DNA from: Tolypothrix sp. PCC 7910
GTDB taxonomy: Bacteria; Cyanobacteriota; Cyanobacteriia; Cyanobacteriales; Nostocaceae
Length of the DNA stretch: 64,000 nt
Reading direction: 5' to 3'
NCBI RefSeq assembly: GCF_011769525.1
Contig: NZ_CP050440.1
Location: forward strand, 4,589,501-4,653,500
The position numbers and the translations under genes were made by a program. The notes under the pieces were generated by a model. The model was not told the DNA's origin, ran no database searches, and was given only the letters and a program-made list of their open reading frames with translations. Shown here piece after piece: positions 1-8,571 of this stretch; the first letter of the stretch is position 1, and every line of letters starts with the position of its first letter.

Positions 1-21
1 CATTTATGCCACCTATCAAAA

Positions 22-258
22 TTAATCTTCGGCAATAGCGATATCGTCGTCATCATCATCAAAATCAGCGATACCGTCTTCTCCACCAAGGAACTCTGAG
101 ATTTCTTCTTCTTCATCCTGAAAATCAGGCTCGTGAACGTCACGCGCGATAATCCGACCGCTGGATTGTAACCAGTCTATAAGAGAAGTCTCTTGTTTTA
201 AGGGAATCACAGCAGCTCGCTGGTTGCGGGGTTCTTCACGTAATGGAGAATTCAACAT
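22..258 (-). CDS. DUF3134-type small acidic protein
   Basis: This gene encodes a 78-residue protein of unknown function that matches my recollection of the cyanobacterial DUF3134 family. The N-terminal part (LNSPLREEPRNQ) and a central stretch SLIDWLQSSGRI are the recognisable parts; the C-terminus is very acidic with a run of six aspartates. An ATG at 258 is preferred over a TTG three codons upstream. It has no membrane segment or signal peptide. It reads away from the fibrillin gene, so the two share a 242-bp intergenic region. No function is inferred. Confidence 0.75.
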   Translation of the reverse strand: MLNSPLREEPRNQRAAVIPLKQETSLIDWLQSSGRIIARDVHEPDFQDEEEEISEFLGGEDGIADFDDDDDDIAIAED

Positions 259-500
259 ATCGCACAATAAACGAGAATACTCGAGTAACTAGACATTTAG
301 AGTCTATCACTGGATAAGAGATAATTTAGTTATTGATTCAACTCAAAAGTTGAATCATCCGCAATCTATCAAAAGAGATTTATTTAATTACCTTATGACA
401 GATGGCAGGAGTTTAATAGTAATGTAGTTAGGCTCTATACATTTGTGATTTCTATATATTTAATGCTGATTTCATCCTGATAATTTTGAGGTGATTAGCG

Positions 501-1085
501 ATGATTGGAAAAACGGCTCTCTTAGATGCGATCGCTGGTACTAATCGCGGTTTACTGGCTAGTGAAAAGCAGAAACAAGCTATTTTAGCTGCGATCGCCA
601 CTTTGGAAGACCTTAATCCCACACCACTTCCTGTAGAAGCTAGTAGCTTACTTGATGGTAATTGGCGATTAATATATACCACAAGTAAGGCACTATTAAA
701 TCTGGATCGATTACCTTTCTTTAAACTCGGACAAATTTATCAGTATATCCGCGTAGAAAATACTAGCGTTTACAATATAGCCGAGGTATATGGCCTACCT
801 TATCTTGAAGGATTGGTCAGTGTTGCTGCCAAATTTGAGCCACTCTCAGGTCGTCGCGTCCAAGTTAAATTTAATCGAAGTATCATTGGTTGGCAACGTC
901 TATTAGGTTACAATTCCCCAGAAAATTTTATTCAAGAAATTGAAGCTGGTAGTAAATTTACGGCAATTGATACTGCGATTAACAGTGATAGACAACAAGG
1001 ATGGTTGGATATCACTTATTTAGATAACGATCTCCGAATCGGTAGAGGTAATGAGGGGAGTTTATTTGTACTAAGCAAAGTGTGA
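501..1085 (+). CDS. PAP/fibrillin family protein
   Basis: This is a 194-residue protein of the plastid lipid-associated protein (PAP/fibrillin) family, small lipocalin-like proteins tied to thylakoid lipids and photoprotection in plants and cyanobacteria. The family features seen are the N-terminal helix with TNRGLLASEKQKQAILAAI, the LLDGNWRLIYTTSKALLNLDR motif near residues 50-70, and the C-terminal IDTAINS...WLDITYLDNDLRIGRGNEGSLFVL block. The start ATG is preceded by TTGAGGTGATT, a good ribosome site. HIP1-like sites occur near the start. The exact ligand is unknown. Confidence 0.85.
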   Translation: MIGKTALLDAIAGTNRGLLASEKQKQAILAAIATLEDLNPTPLPVEASSLLDGNWRLIYTTSKALLNLDRLPFFKLGQIYQYIRVENTSVYNIAEVYGLPYLEGLVSVAAKFEPLSGRRVQVKFNRSIIGWQRLLGYNSPENFIQEIEAGSKFTAIDTAINSDRQQGWLDITYLDNDLRIGRGNEGSLFVLSKV

Positions 1086-1406
1086 GCGTTTCCTAAAGTT
1101 TTATGTGCGAACGAGACGAACTTAAGCGATAACGGGCCCTTTGTCAAGTAATATTTCACAGCAATTTATAAAAAGGGATTGGGGACTGGGGAATGGGGAC
1201 TAGTGACTGGGGACTGGGGTGATGAGGGAGATAAGGGGCACAATTACCAATTACCAATTACCCATTACCAATTACCAATGCCCAATGCCCAATGCCCTAA
1301 GAGGAAAAATAACTTAACAATGCTTCTTGCTACGTCCGTCAGGTTGTAGAGTGAAATCAATTAGCCTTCATACATTGGCGATTGATAACTAAAAGGGAAA
1401 AAACTC
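1086..1406. repeat. Intergenic region with short low-complexity repeats
   Basis: The 321-bp gap between the fibrillin gene and psaE holds degenerate short repeats: GGGGACTGGGG-type units around 1180-1220 and CAATTACCAATTACC-type units around 1240-1300. Such heptamer-like repeats are common between genes in Nostoc and Anabaena. The last 80 bases before psaE are not repetitive and probably carry its promoter, but no clear -10/-35 pair can be assigned by eye. Confidence 0.6.
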
Positions 1407-1619
1407 ATGGTTCAACGTGGTTCTAAAGTACGTATTCTCAGACCAGAGTCCTACTGGTTTCAAGATGTAGGTACCGTAGCGTCTATTGACCAAAGCGGTA
1501 TCAAGTATTCTGTGATTGTCCGTTTTGACAATGTCAATTACGCAGGGATCAACACCAATAACTTTGCTGAAAGCGAATTATTGGAAGTTGCACCGCCAGC
1601 AGCAAAAGCTAAAAAGTAA
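1407..1619 (+). CDS. psaE: Photosystem I reaction centre subunit IV (PsaE)
   Basis: PsaE is a stromal/cytoplasmic subunit of photosystem I that helps ferredoxin docking and cyclic electron flow. The 70-residue product begins [17 protein letters not shown], has the SH3-like beta-barrel core ([36 protein letters not shown]) and an Ala/Lys-rich tail; length and motifs match the family. The start is preceded by AAAAGGGAAAAA. It stands alone, with its own upstream region, as is usual in cyanobacteria. Confidence 0.97.
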   Translation: MVQRGSKVRILRPESYWFQDVGTVASIDQSGIKYSVIVRFDNVNYAGINTNNFAESELLEVAPPAAKAKK

Positions 1620-1772
1620 GCACTGAAGCTACAATAGGGATTCTTTAATGGGATGATAGAGAGGAGTTCTAGGGTCACAAGCCAACCCATAGAACTTTGG
1701 AGGTAATTTGTTACTTCCTGACTCTCTACTCCCTATCCTCAAAAAGCAAATAGCTTGCTTAACTCTGTTTGA

Positions 1773-2660
1773 ATGCCTGAACTGCCTGAAGTTGAAACAG
1801 TCCGCAGGGGTCTCAATCAGTTGACCCTGAATCAAGAAATTACGGGTGGTGATGTGTTGCTAGATCGCACCATTGCCTACCCGTTTTCTGTTGGTGAATT
1901 TGTTGATGGAATTAAAGGGAGTGCTATTACTAGTTGGTATCGTCGTGGTAAGTATCTCCTCGCCCAACTAACTCCCCCCCAAGCCAAAACACAAGGAAAA
2001 CACCCTAATTTTCCCTCATCTCCCTCATCCCCCGCTTGGCTAGGGGCGCATCTGCGAATGACTGGTCAATTACTATGGCTGCATCGCGATGAACCACTAC
2101 ATAAGCACACGCGAGTGAGATTATTTTTCGGGGATCAACAGGAATTGCGTTTTGTCGATCAGCGTACTTTTGGTCAAATGTGGTGGGTTCCGCCAAATGT
2201 AGCGGTGGAAAGTATCATCACTGGTTTAGCAAAATTAGCAGTAGATCCGTTTTCACCAGAATTTACGGTTGAATATTTGGCGCAAAAACTCAAAAATCGC
2301 CGCCGTCCTATCAAAACTGCCTTATTAGATCAGTCAGTTGTAGCGGGATTAGGTAATATTTATGCTGATGAAGCACTTTTCAAGAGTGGGATTTTACCAG
2401 AAACCCTTTGTACCGATTTGCGACGAGAGCAAATAGATCTGTTGCGAACTGCGATTATTCAAGTATTAGAAGCCAGTATCGCGGCTGGTGGTACAACTTT
2501 TAGTAATTTCCTCAATGTCAAAGGCGTTAATGGTAATTATGGCGGTGTGGCGTTAGTATACAACCGCACCGGAGAACCTTGTCGAGTTTGTGGTAATGTA
2601 ATCCAGCGAACTAAGTTGGCGGGAAGATCTAGTCATTTTTGCCCTGAGTGTCAGCATTAG
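1773..2660 (+). CDS. mutM: Formamidopyrimidine-DNA glycosylase
   Basis: MutM/Fpg removes oxidised purines such as 8-oxoguanine and cleaves at the abasic site. The protein is 295 residues and starts with the catalytic motif MPELPEVETVRRGL, in which Pro2 becomes the N-terminal nucleophile. It carries the H2TH region (LLDQSVVAGLGNIYADEALF) and the C-terminal zinc finger CRVCGN...CPEC. A Pro/Ser-rich insertion (about residues 69-88) sits before the LRMTGQL strand and looks like a lineage-specific loop. It follows psaE on the same strand after 153 bp. Confidence 0.96.
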   Translation: MPELPEVETVRRGLNQLTLNQEITGGDVLLDRTIAYPFSVGEFVDGIKGSAITSWYRRGKYLLAQLTPPQAKTQGKHPNFPSSPSSPAWLGAHLRMTGQLLWLHRDEPLHKHTRVRLFFGDQQELRFVDQRTFGQMWWVPPNVAVESIITGLAKLAVDPFSPEFTVEYLAQKLKNRRRPIKTALLDQSVVAGLGNIYADEALFKSGILPETLCTDLRREQIDLLRTAIIQVLEASIAAGGTTFSNFLNVKGVNGNYGGVALVYNRTGEPCRVCGNVIQRTKLAGRSSHFCPECQH

Positions 2661-2770
2661 TTTAACTAACTCTGTCCATAGAAACATATAAATAGTAGGT
2701 TTGCATTTTTGAGTATTAGTGCAAGCTAAAATCCTGTATAAAACAATTAACAAAACATCGAGGGAATCTC

Positions 2771-2986
2771 ATGGCAGTTAAAAAAGGAGATATGGTTCGC
2801 GCTATCCGCGAAAAATTAGAAAATAGTTTAGAAGCACAAGCCAGTGATTCTCGCTTTCCGGCTTACTTGTTTGATAGCAAAGGCGAAATAGTAGATGTCA
2901 AAGGTGATTACGCCTTAGTCAAGTTTGGACTAGTTCCAACACCAAATATTTGGTTACGTTTGGATCAATTGGAAGAATTTAAATAA
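2771..2986 (+). CDS. ndhO: NAD(P)H-quinone oxidoreductase subunit O
   Basis: NdhO is a small subunit specific to cyanobacterial and plastid NDH-1 and sits at the membrane-facing side of the complex used for respiration and cyclic electron flow around photosystem I. The 71-residue product starts [23 protein letters not shown] and has an SH3-like stretch ([16 protein letters not shown]...[12 protein letters not shown]), matching the family over its whole length. GAGGGAATCTC lies before the ATG. Confidence 0.92.
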   Translation: MAVKKGDMVRAIREKLENSLEAQASDSRFPAYLFDSKGEIVDVKGDYALVKFGLVPTPNIWLRLDQLEEFK

Positions 2987-3235
2987 GGGCATGGGGCATT
3001 GGGCATGGGGAAGAATTTACCAATGCTCAATACCCTAAGTGATGGGAAGAATAACCTTGTCCACTCACTGATCGGAGTTTCCCGTCGCTTTCAATGAATT
3101 TTTTCGCCGCCTTCAATAACACCTAAGCTTCAGGGGTACGTTAAGTTTGTAATAAAGGCTTTAGTCTTGGTTTTAAGCACTTAGATGCTTACTACTATTG
3201 ATTGCTTATACAAAATTGCACTACATACCCAGCTT

Positions 3236-4243
3236 ATGTTTTATTCATCAGATCCGTCTACTGTTTGTAGTTTTCCGCGCGTCAGCATTATTGGCGCAGG
3301 TAGAGTTGGTAGTACCCTAGCCCAACGGATTGCTGAGAAAAATCTCGCAGATGTAGTTTTATTAGATATCGTCCCTGGAATGCCTCAAGGATTGGCATTG
3401 GATTTGATGGAGTCTAGGGGCATTGAATTACATAATCGTCGGATTATTGGCACTAATGATTATGTTGATACCGCAGGTTCGGAAATTGTGGTGATTACGG
3501 CAGGGCTTCCTCGTAAACCTGGCATGACTAGGGATGACTTGCTGCTCATCAATGCCAAGATTGTGGTGGAAGCAGCCAAAAATGCGATCGCACACTCTCC
3601 TAATGCTATTTTTATTGTCGTTACCAATCCTTTGGATGTGATGACTTATTTAGTTGGGCAAGCTACAGGTTTAGCCCGCCCCAACCAGCAGGGATTTGTC
3701 GCTAGACATCGCGTTATGGGCATGGCTGGCGTTTTAGACTCAGCTCGTTTTGAAACCTTCATTGCGCTGGAATTAGGGGTTTTACCAGCTGATGTCAAAG
3801 CAATGGTATTAGGTAGCCACGGCGATTTAATGGTTCCCTTACCCCGTTATGCCAATGTCAACGGTGTTCCCATTACAGAATTATTAGATGCAGCCACTAT
3901 AGAACGCTTAGTACAGAGAACCCGTAATGGCGGTGCAGAAATAGTGGAATTGATGCAAACAGGAGGAGCTTTTTTTGCTCCCGCCTCTGCGGTCAGCGTC
4001 ATGGTGGAATCAATTTTGCTGAATCAATCGCGTTTATTGCCCGTAGCCACATATCTTCAAGGAGAATACGGTTTAGACGATATTGTAATTGGCGTTCCCT
4101 GTCGCTTAAGTTGCGGCGGAATTGAAAGTGTTTTGGAATTAAATCTCACCGATGAAGAGAAATCTGCTTTACGTGTTTCTGCTCAATCAGTACGTTTAAA
4201 TATTGACCGCGCACAGGAAATATTAGCTGCTGCCAAAATCTAA
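3236..4243 (+). CDS. mdh: Malate dehydrogenase
   Basis: This is an NAD-dependent malate dehydrogenase of the lactate/malate dehydrogenase superfamily. The Rossmann motif VSIIGAGRVGSTLAQRI lies near the N-terminus, followed by the substrate-specificity loop AGLPRKPGMTRDDLL, whose first Arg marks malate rather than lactate use, then VTNPLDVMTYL and the catalytic His in VLGSHGDLMVPL. The ATG at 3236 gives 335 residues; an in-frame ATG at 3185 would add 17 residues that do not look like the family. It is monocistronic. Confidence 0.93.
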   Translation: MFYSSDPSTVCSFPRVSIIGAGRVGSTLAQRIAEKNLADVVLLDIVPGMPQGLALDLMESRGIELHNRRIIGTNDYVDTAGSEIVVITAGLPRKPGMTRDDLLLINAKIVVEAAKNAIAHSPNAIFIVVTNPLDVMTYLVGQATGLARPNQQGFVARHRVMGMAGVLDSARFETFIALELGVLPADVKAMVLGSHGDLMVPLPRYANVNGVPITELLDAATIERLVQRTRNGGAEIVELMQTGGAFFAPASAVSVMVESILLNQSRLLPVATYLQGEYGLDDIVIGVPCRLSCGGIESVLELNLTDEEKSALRVSAQSVRLNIDRAQEILAAAKI

Positions 4244-4247
4244 TTTA

Positions 4248-4347
4248 ATACCAATTCAAATAATGTTTGCGACACATCAATATATTCTAGAGGGCAAGGC
4301 AGTGCCTTGCCTCTACAATCTGTCGCGTTCTTTTTTCAAATTGGTAT
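4248..4347. repeat. Putative MITE-like element with terminal inverted repeats
   Basis: A roughly 100-bp non-coding block just after mdh is bounded by the inverted repeats ATACCAATT and AATTGGTAT. Inside it is a second palindrome, GGCAAGGCA followed by TGCCTTGCC. It has no coding capacity. The structure fits a small non-autonomous element or a hairpin left by one, but I see no clear target duplication and no second copy in this window. Confidence 0.4.
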
Positions 4348-4494
4348 AGCAATTTGTAATTCGTAATTCAGAAATCATTTGCATAGTAAATGGCAGTAAC
4401 ATTTAATGTTACTGCCGTGGTTGCTATTCCATCAAGTTATTCTTGTATCCCAATTACCGACACATCAAAAGCAATATCGCAACCTTAATTGCCT

Positions 4495-4869
4495 TTAGCG
4501 GCGGTACTCTTCATCCGCAGGATCGCCATAGGGGTCTTCGCTAGCTGGACGGACATCGCCAAAAATGTTCTGGTCGGCGGGGTCGCCGTAGGGGTCTTGG
4601 CTGGCGGGGATGGCGTTGCCGTAATAATCGCCAGGGTCGCCATAAGGGTCTTGACTGGCGGGGATGGCGTTGCCGTAAACATCAGCGGGGTCGCCGTAGG
4701 GGTCTTGGCTAGCGGGGATGGCGTTACCGTAAACATCCTGGTCTGCGGGATCGCCATAGGGATCTTCGCTGGCTGGACGAACATCGCGATCGCGGTAATC
4801 TTCTTCAGCTTGATTGTTGTTATTCCCTAAGAACAAATCCCTCGCTTTGCGGAAAAAATCATCTACCAT
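4495..4869 (-). CDS. Low-complexity acidic repeat protein
   Basis: This 124-residue protein has a short N-terminal part, MVDDFFRKARDLFLG, followed by five near-identical copies of a unit of about 17 residues built on AS(Q/E)DPYGDPAD plus (V)YGNAIP. The repeats are visible in the DNA as GGGGTCTTGGCTGGCGGGG-type units. It is rich in Asp, Pro, Gly and Tyr, has no signal peptide or membrane helix, and is likely disordered. No function can be named. The ATG at 4869 has an AGGAGATAG site upstream. The lipoprotein gene lies 92 bp upstream on the same strand. Confidence 0.7.
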   Translation of the reverse strand: MVDDFFRKARDLFLGNNNNQAEEDYRDRDVRPASEDPYGDPADQDVYGNAIPASQDPYGDPADVYGNAIPASQDPYGDPGDYYGNAIPASQDPYGDPADQNIFGDVRPASEDPYGDPADEEYRR

Positions 4870-4961
4870 GATCTATCTCCTGATTAATTCGTGGTTTCCA
4901 CGTGCGCGACAGGCGTTATCCTTCGGGAAATCGCTGTTATTTGCACACACGTTTCAGTTAT

Positions 4962-5456
4962 CTAAAATGCTGGCGCTTCAGTTGCACCACCGATACCTGT
5001 TAAATCTCGACCTGTAGAGCGCCCGTTATAGCCTTGGAAGTCACGGTATCTCTGCGCTTCCGATTCGGGGACTCGGATTCCTTCTGAGGGTGGAGTTACC
5101 CAGTGGGCGCGATGTTCAGCATCGCGGTAATAGACACGCCCATTCTTGGAAAGGTAATACTTACCTTGCGATCCTTCTTGTGAAGCATTTTTATGCTGGT
5201 TGTAGAGATAGTAAAGCGCTGCTGCTCCAGCCAAAATAGCTACTTTCTGTCCTGTACCTAGCCCTTTCTTAGCTTGGGTTTGGTTTGAGATGTTGCGATC
5301 GCTCACTGTTCTACCAGTCGTATCATCAACTGGTGGTGGAACTGAAGCGTTGCGAGAACCGCCACAGCTAGTCAGCACGGGTACTATTAGTAATGCTGAC
5401 AGACAAACCGCCAGCAGCCGCGAAACCCATTTACGCTCTTTGTAAGTTGTGTTCAT
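4962..5456 (-). CDS. Hypothetical lipoprotein
   Basis: A 164-residue secreted protein. The N-terminus has Lys/Arg residues, a hydrophobic stretch (LLAVCLSALLIVPV) and a lipobox LTSC, so it is predicted to be lipidated at about Cys31. A second hydrophobic segment, VAILAGAAALYYLYNQH, lies near residue 75, and the C-terminal half (YYLSKNGRVYYRDAEHRAHWVTPP) is polar and Tyr-rich. I do not recognise the family. It lies upstream of the repeat protein on the same strand and may be co-transcribed with it. Confidence 0.75.
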   Translation of the reverse strand: MNTTYKERKWVSRLLAVCLSALLIVPVLTSCGGSRNASVPPPVDDTTGRTVSDRNISNQTQAKKGLGTGQKVAILAGAAALYYLYNQHKNASQEGSQGKYYLSKNGRVYYRDAEHRAHWVTPPSEGIRVPESEAQRYRDFQGYNGRSTGRDLTGIGGATEAPAF

Positions 5457-5943
5457 CGTTTTTTATGACCTGCATTTGCTCAAGCCGTGCTGTTGCAAAA
5501 TACAGAATTAGAATTCCAAGTATTTTTTCTAAAATTGAAAAAATATTGGTAGCTCATTCACAACAGCACAAGTAAAGCGTTTCACTGTTATGGTGATGCA
5601 GATTTGCAAGTATTCCATCCCGCCTTTGAAATAAACCGCCTTCATCCTTAAGTAATATGTTGGCAATTAACCCAGTAGCTTTGAGTTGGGAGAAGCGATC
5701 GCTATTTTTAGCGCACAGATTTTATACCACTCACTGCATATAAGCTTTAAAAATTTACAAATCTAATTTGTGTTAGTTTATTGACTAAGCATTATTACTT
5801 AATAAAAATTTTAGTATCTATTTTAATTTGATCGATGCAGGAATTATTCAGACCTTTTCAGCAATTTTTCCGTGTTTTCTAAGTAGGCAATGTAAAAAAC
5901 TTAAAATTATCATAGTGCAAGCAAGTTAAATAGGCTACACAAA
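5457..5943. other. Intergenic region without recognisable features
   Basis: These 487 bp lie between the divergently transcribed lipoprotein and the winged-helix gene. The sequence is AT-rich, especially in the last 200 bp before the operon, and includes one HIP1-like site. I see no RNA gene, repeat pair or terminator. It must hold promoters for both directions. Confidence 0.5.
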
Positions 5944-6618
5944 ATGGGTACAAAACAGAATAATTTTCAGGCGGTAAATCAAACTAAAACACGTTTGCTG
6001 CTAGCTTTGTGGGATTTGGGAGGAACGCAGCAAGAGGTAACAAAAGGTTTACTAGCTAAGAGAATTGTACCCAAGGGTAAGAAGGTAGCAGATTATCAAA
6101 TCATATTTGAGGAATTGCAAACACAAGGAGCGATCGCCATCTCCAAGAAGGGATACTCTTTAGCATCTCCCAAGGGTTTAGAGGTATTGGGCGAGGGTTT
6201 GAAAGATAGCAATTTTAAGTTTGAAGGGACAATGGTTGCTACTTGGACTGCAAATGCATTGTTGCGGTGGATTAATCAGATAAATGTGGCAGTAGCTAGT
6301 ACATCTGCATCAGTAAAAGCTAAAACGAGAGATGCGATCGCATCTTACGAAGAGTTTAAGCCAGTGGCGTTGGAAGTCTACGACAAGCTGAACCGAGACT
6401 ATAACTTAGACGACCTAGTACCAATTTACAGGATTAGAAGAGAAATAGGCGATCGCGTTAGTCGTACAGAATTTAGCGAATGGCTACTAGAAATGCAAGA
6501 GAAAGATATCTTACAACTTCAAGGCGGGAGCTTGCCAGATAATGACCCAGTCAAACTTGAAGACTCGGTAACTACTGAAGTCAGTGGACTGCGTTGTTAT
6601 GCCAAACGTTTAAACTAG
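5944..6618 (+). CDS. Winged-helix-like protein of a putative DNA-conflict operon
   Basis: A 224-residue protein that I cannot assign to a named family. The N-terminal 80 residues (TKTRLLLALWDLGGTQQEVTKGLLAKRIV...ISKKGYSLASPKGLEVL) look like a winged-helix DNA-binding domain. A second helix-rich segment (YRIRREIGDRVSRTEFSEWLLEMQEKDILQL) looks like another winged helix; between them is an Ala/Ser-rich linker region. It is the first gene of a three-gene run with an ATPase (70-bp gap) and a nuclease-like protein. I infer that it is the DNA-binding or regulatory part of the module. Confidence 0.65.
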   Translation: MGTKQNNFQAVNQTKTRLLLALWDLGGTQQEVTKGLLAKRIVPKGKKVADYQIIFEELQTQGAIAISKKGYSLASPKGLEVLGEGLKDSNFKFEGTMVATWTANALLRWINQINVAVASTSASVKAKTRDAIASYEEFKPVALEVYDKLNRDYNLDDLVPIYRIRREIGDRVSRTEFSEWLLEMQEKDILQLQGGSLPDNDPVKLEDSVTTEVSGLRCYAKRLN

Positions 6619-6687
6619 TCCAGCAAGGTTTGTAATTTTTACTAATTTTTTACTACCCCTTATACACATCTACTTGCAAATAAATAC

Positions 6688-8571
6688 ATGTCTAACGATT
6701 TAAGTAATGCCATCAACAACCATAATCCATTTAAGGGACGCTTAGTAGTTAGAAGCCATAATGTTTGGGGGCAGGGTTTTCCTGATGTACCATCTTTAAA
6801 TTCTCACGTTTCTGATGCTGTTTATGCAGCAATTGAGCAAGTTATTAGCAAAAAGCAACAAGTTATAGGAATTACCATTAAAGCAGAAAGAGGCTTAGGT
6901 AAAAGCCATATTATAAGTAGAATACGCCATAAATTACAGATTGATGGTAGTGCTTTATTTGTTTATATGAGTCAGTGTGATGATTTAAATCGCATCAAAA
7001 CAGCATTTTTAAATACTGTTGCAAATAGTCTCAAACAATTAGGTAGCAAAGGTGTTAGCCAATGGCAAGAGTTAGCAACATCCTTAGTTAATGAAGCTTT
7101 CAAAAAAGACTATGCACCTCAAAATTTGGTAAAACAGTTCCCAGGTGCATTAATTAAAAATCCAAAGTTGGTAGAAGTTTTGCGAGATAAAATACTGGGT
7201 ATAAAGCCTAATATAGAAAATCCTGATATTCTTACTGCTATTTTATGGACATTATCTCCTGATCCAGCTTATGAAATATTTGCTATTCGATGGCTTGCTG
7301 GTAATAGCCTACCACACACTAAAGCTGACTCAATGGGTTTAGCTAATGTTAGTGCTGATGATAAAGAAGCTGAGTCATTCAATACAGTGCGGCAAATTCT
7401 TGACTTAATTAGTGAGTATAAGCCAATAGTAGTTTGTTTCGATGAAATGGAAAATTTGGGCTGCAATGATGCGGGATTTACTGGAGCACAAGTTACTGCT
7501 CTGTTGGCAAAAGACTTATATGACAACCTTAAACAAGGTATTCTGTTGACATCAATATATCCTGAAACCTGGACACATCAGGTAAAATCATTGCCATATG
7601 CTGAAGCCGTTGTAGATAGAATGGGTGAACAGGTTATTGATTTAAAGCATCTAAATTCTGATGATGTTGTTGCTTTAGTGGCTCGATGGCTGGAAGAATT
7701 TTATGAAGAAAATGGGTTAATACCGCCTCATCCAGTTTATCCATTTGAAGAAACAAAACTGCGAGCTTTGGGTAAAGAAAGGCCAATTGTTAGAAAAGTT
7801 TTGCAGTGGTGCGCTGAAAATTTTAAACCTTTGATTGGAGGTAAAGACGAAGGTGAAAAGGAACTAATACACCCAGTAGAACCAATATATAATCAACAAC
7901 TAACTGCTCTAAAAACTACTATTCAAGATTACATAGAGGATAAAGCGACTCTTGCTCAAGCACTCCGATTAGGATTTAGTGCAGTCGTTGGTGAAACTAT
8001 AGAGAATGTACAAATTGCAAAAATTGTTGATGTTCAAGTAAAAGCTGTTGATAGAGGCTATATAGATTTTAAAATTGTTGGTACAGAAAATGATAAAAAT
8101 GTCAAAATTGGTGTAGCTGTTCTACAAGAGTCTGGAGGTTTATTTGTCCAGGCTACATTAAAAAGATTAATTCGCTACGCAGATTTTGATTTGACTCGTG
8201 GTTGTTTAGTTCGCTCTAAGCAAATCAATAAAGGAGCTACTAAAGCACAAGATTATTTAAATGAGCTTTTATCACCAAAATTAGGTGGTGAGTGGGTACT
8301 ATTAAAACCTGAAGATATCCAACCACTCTTAGCACTACATTTTGTTATGAAAAGTCGTGAAGATGATGATTTAACGGAAGAGCAAATAATAGATTTTGTT
8401 CGCCAAAAGCGGATAGCAATAGATAATTATATCATTCGTGAAATTTTGAGTGATCCATCAGGGCAAGAACCTCAAGATGCAATTGATGAAGAAGTTGAAA
8501 GCAGTAAAGTAGGCCTAATAACGCCTGAAAATGCCTTAAATATTAGTACAAATGACTTATTTCAGGGATAA
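6688..8571 (+). CDS. P-loop ATPase of a putative DNA-conflict operon
   Basis: A 627-residue cytoplasmic ATPase. A Walker A-type loop, AERGLGKSH, lies at about residues 66-74 and a Walker B with acidic pair, IVVCFDEMENLG, at about 243-254. Further motifs (SIYPETWTHQV, AVVDRMGEQVIDLKHL) are typical of the sensor region of AAA/ORC-like ATPases. The C-terminal third (about 430-560) holds a beta-rich segment of unknown type. The stop overlaps the next start by one base (TAATG), showing tight translational coupling. The gene is AT-rich and has no obvious HIP1 site, unlike its neighbours. The substrate is unknown. Confidence 0.75.
   Translation: MSNDLSNAINNHNPFKGRLVVRSHNVWGQGFPDVPSLNSHVSDAVYAAIEQVISKKQQVIGITIKAERGLGKSHIISRIRHKLQIDGSALFVYMSQCDDLNRIKTAFLNTVANSLKQLGSKGVSQWQELATSLVNEAFKKDYAPQNLVKQFPGALIKNPKLVEVLRDKILGIKPNIENPDILTAILWTLSPDPAYEIFAIRWLAGNSLPHTKADSMGLANVSADDKEAESFNTVRQILDLISEYKPIVVCFDEMENLGCNDAGFTGAQVTALLAKDLYDNLKQGILLTSIYPETWTHQVKSLPYAEAVVDRMGEQVIDLKHLNSDDVVALVARWLEEFYEENGLIPPHPVYPFEETKLRALGKERPIVRKVLQWCAENFKPLIGGKDEGEKELIHPVEPIYNQQLTALKTTIQDYIEDKATLAQALRLGFSAVVGETIENVQIAKIVDVQVKAVDRGYIDFKIVGTENDKNVKIGVAVLQESGGLFVQATLKRLIRYADFDLTRGCLVRSKQINKGATKAQDYLNELLSPKLGGEWVLLKPEDIQPLLALHFVMKSREDDDLTEEQIIDFVRQKRIAIDNYIIREILSDPSGQEPQDAIDEEVESSKVGLITPENALNISTNDLFQG

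Noticed and set aside
4489-4830. Long open frame on the plus strand, opposite the repeat protein
   Set aside because: It is the mirror of the tandem repeat gene on the minus strand, rich in Val/Ala/Gly with no family motifs and no ribosome site.
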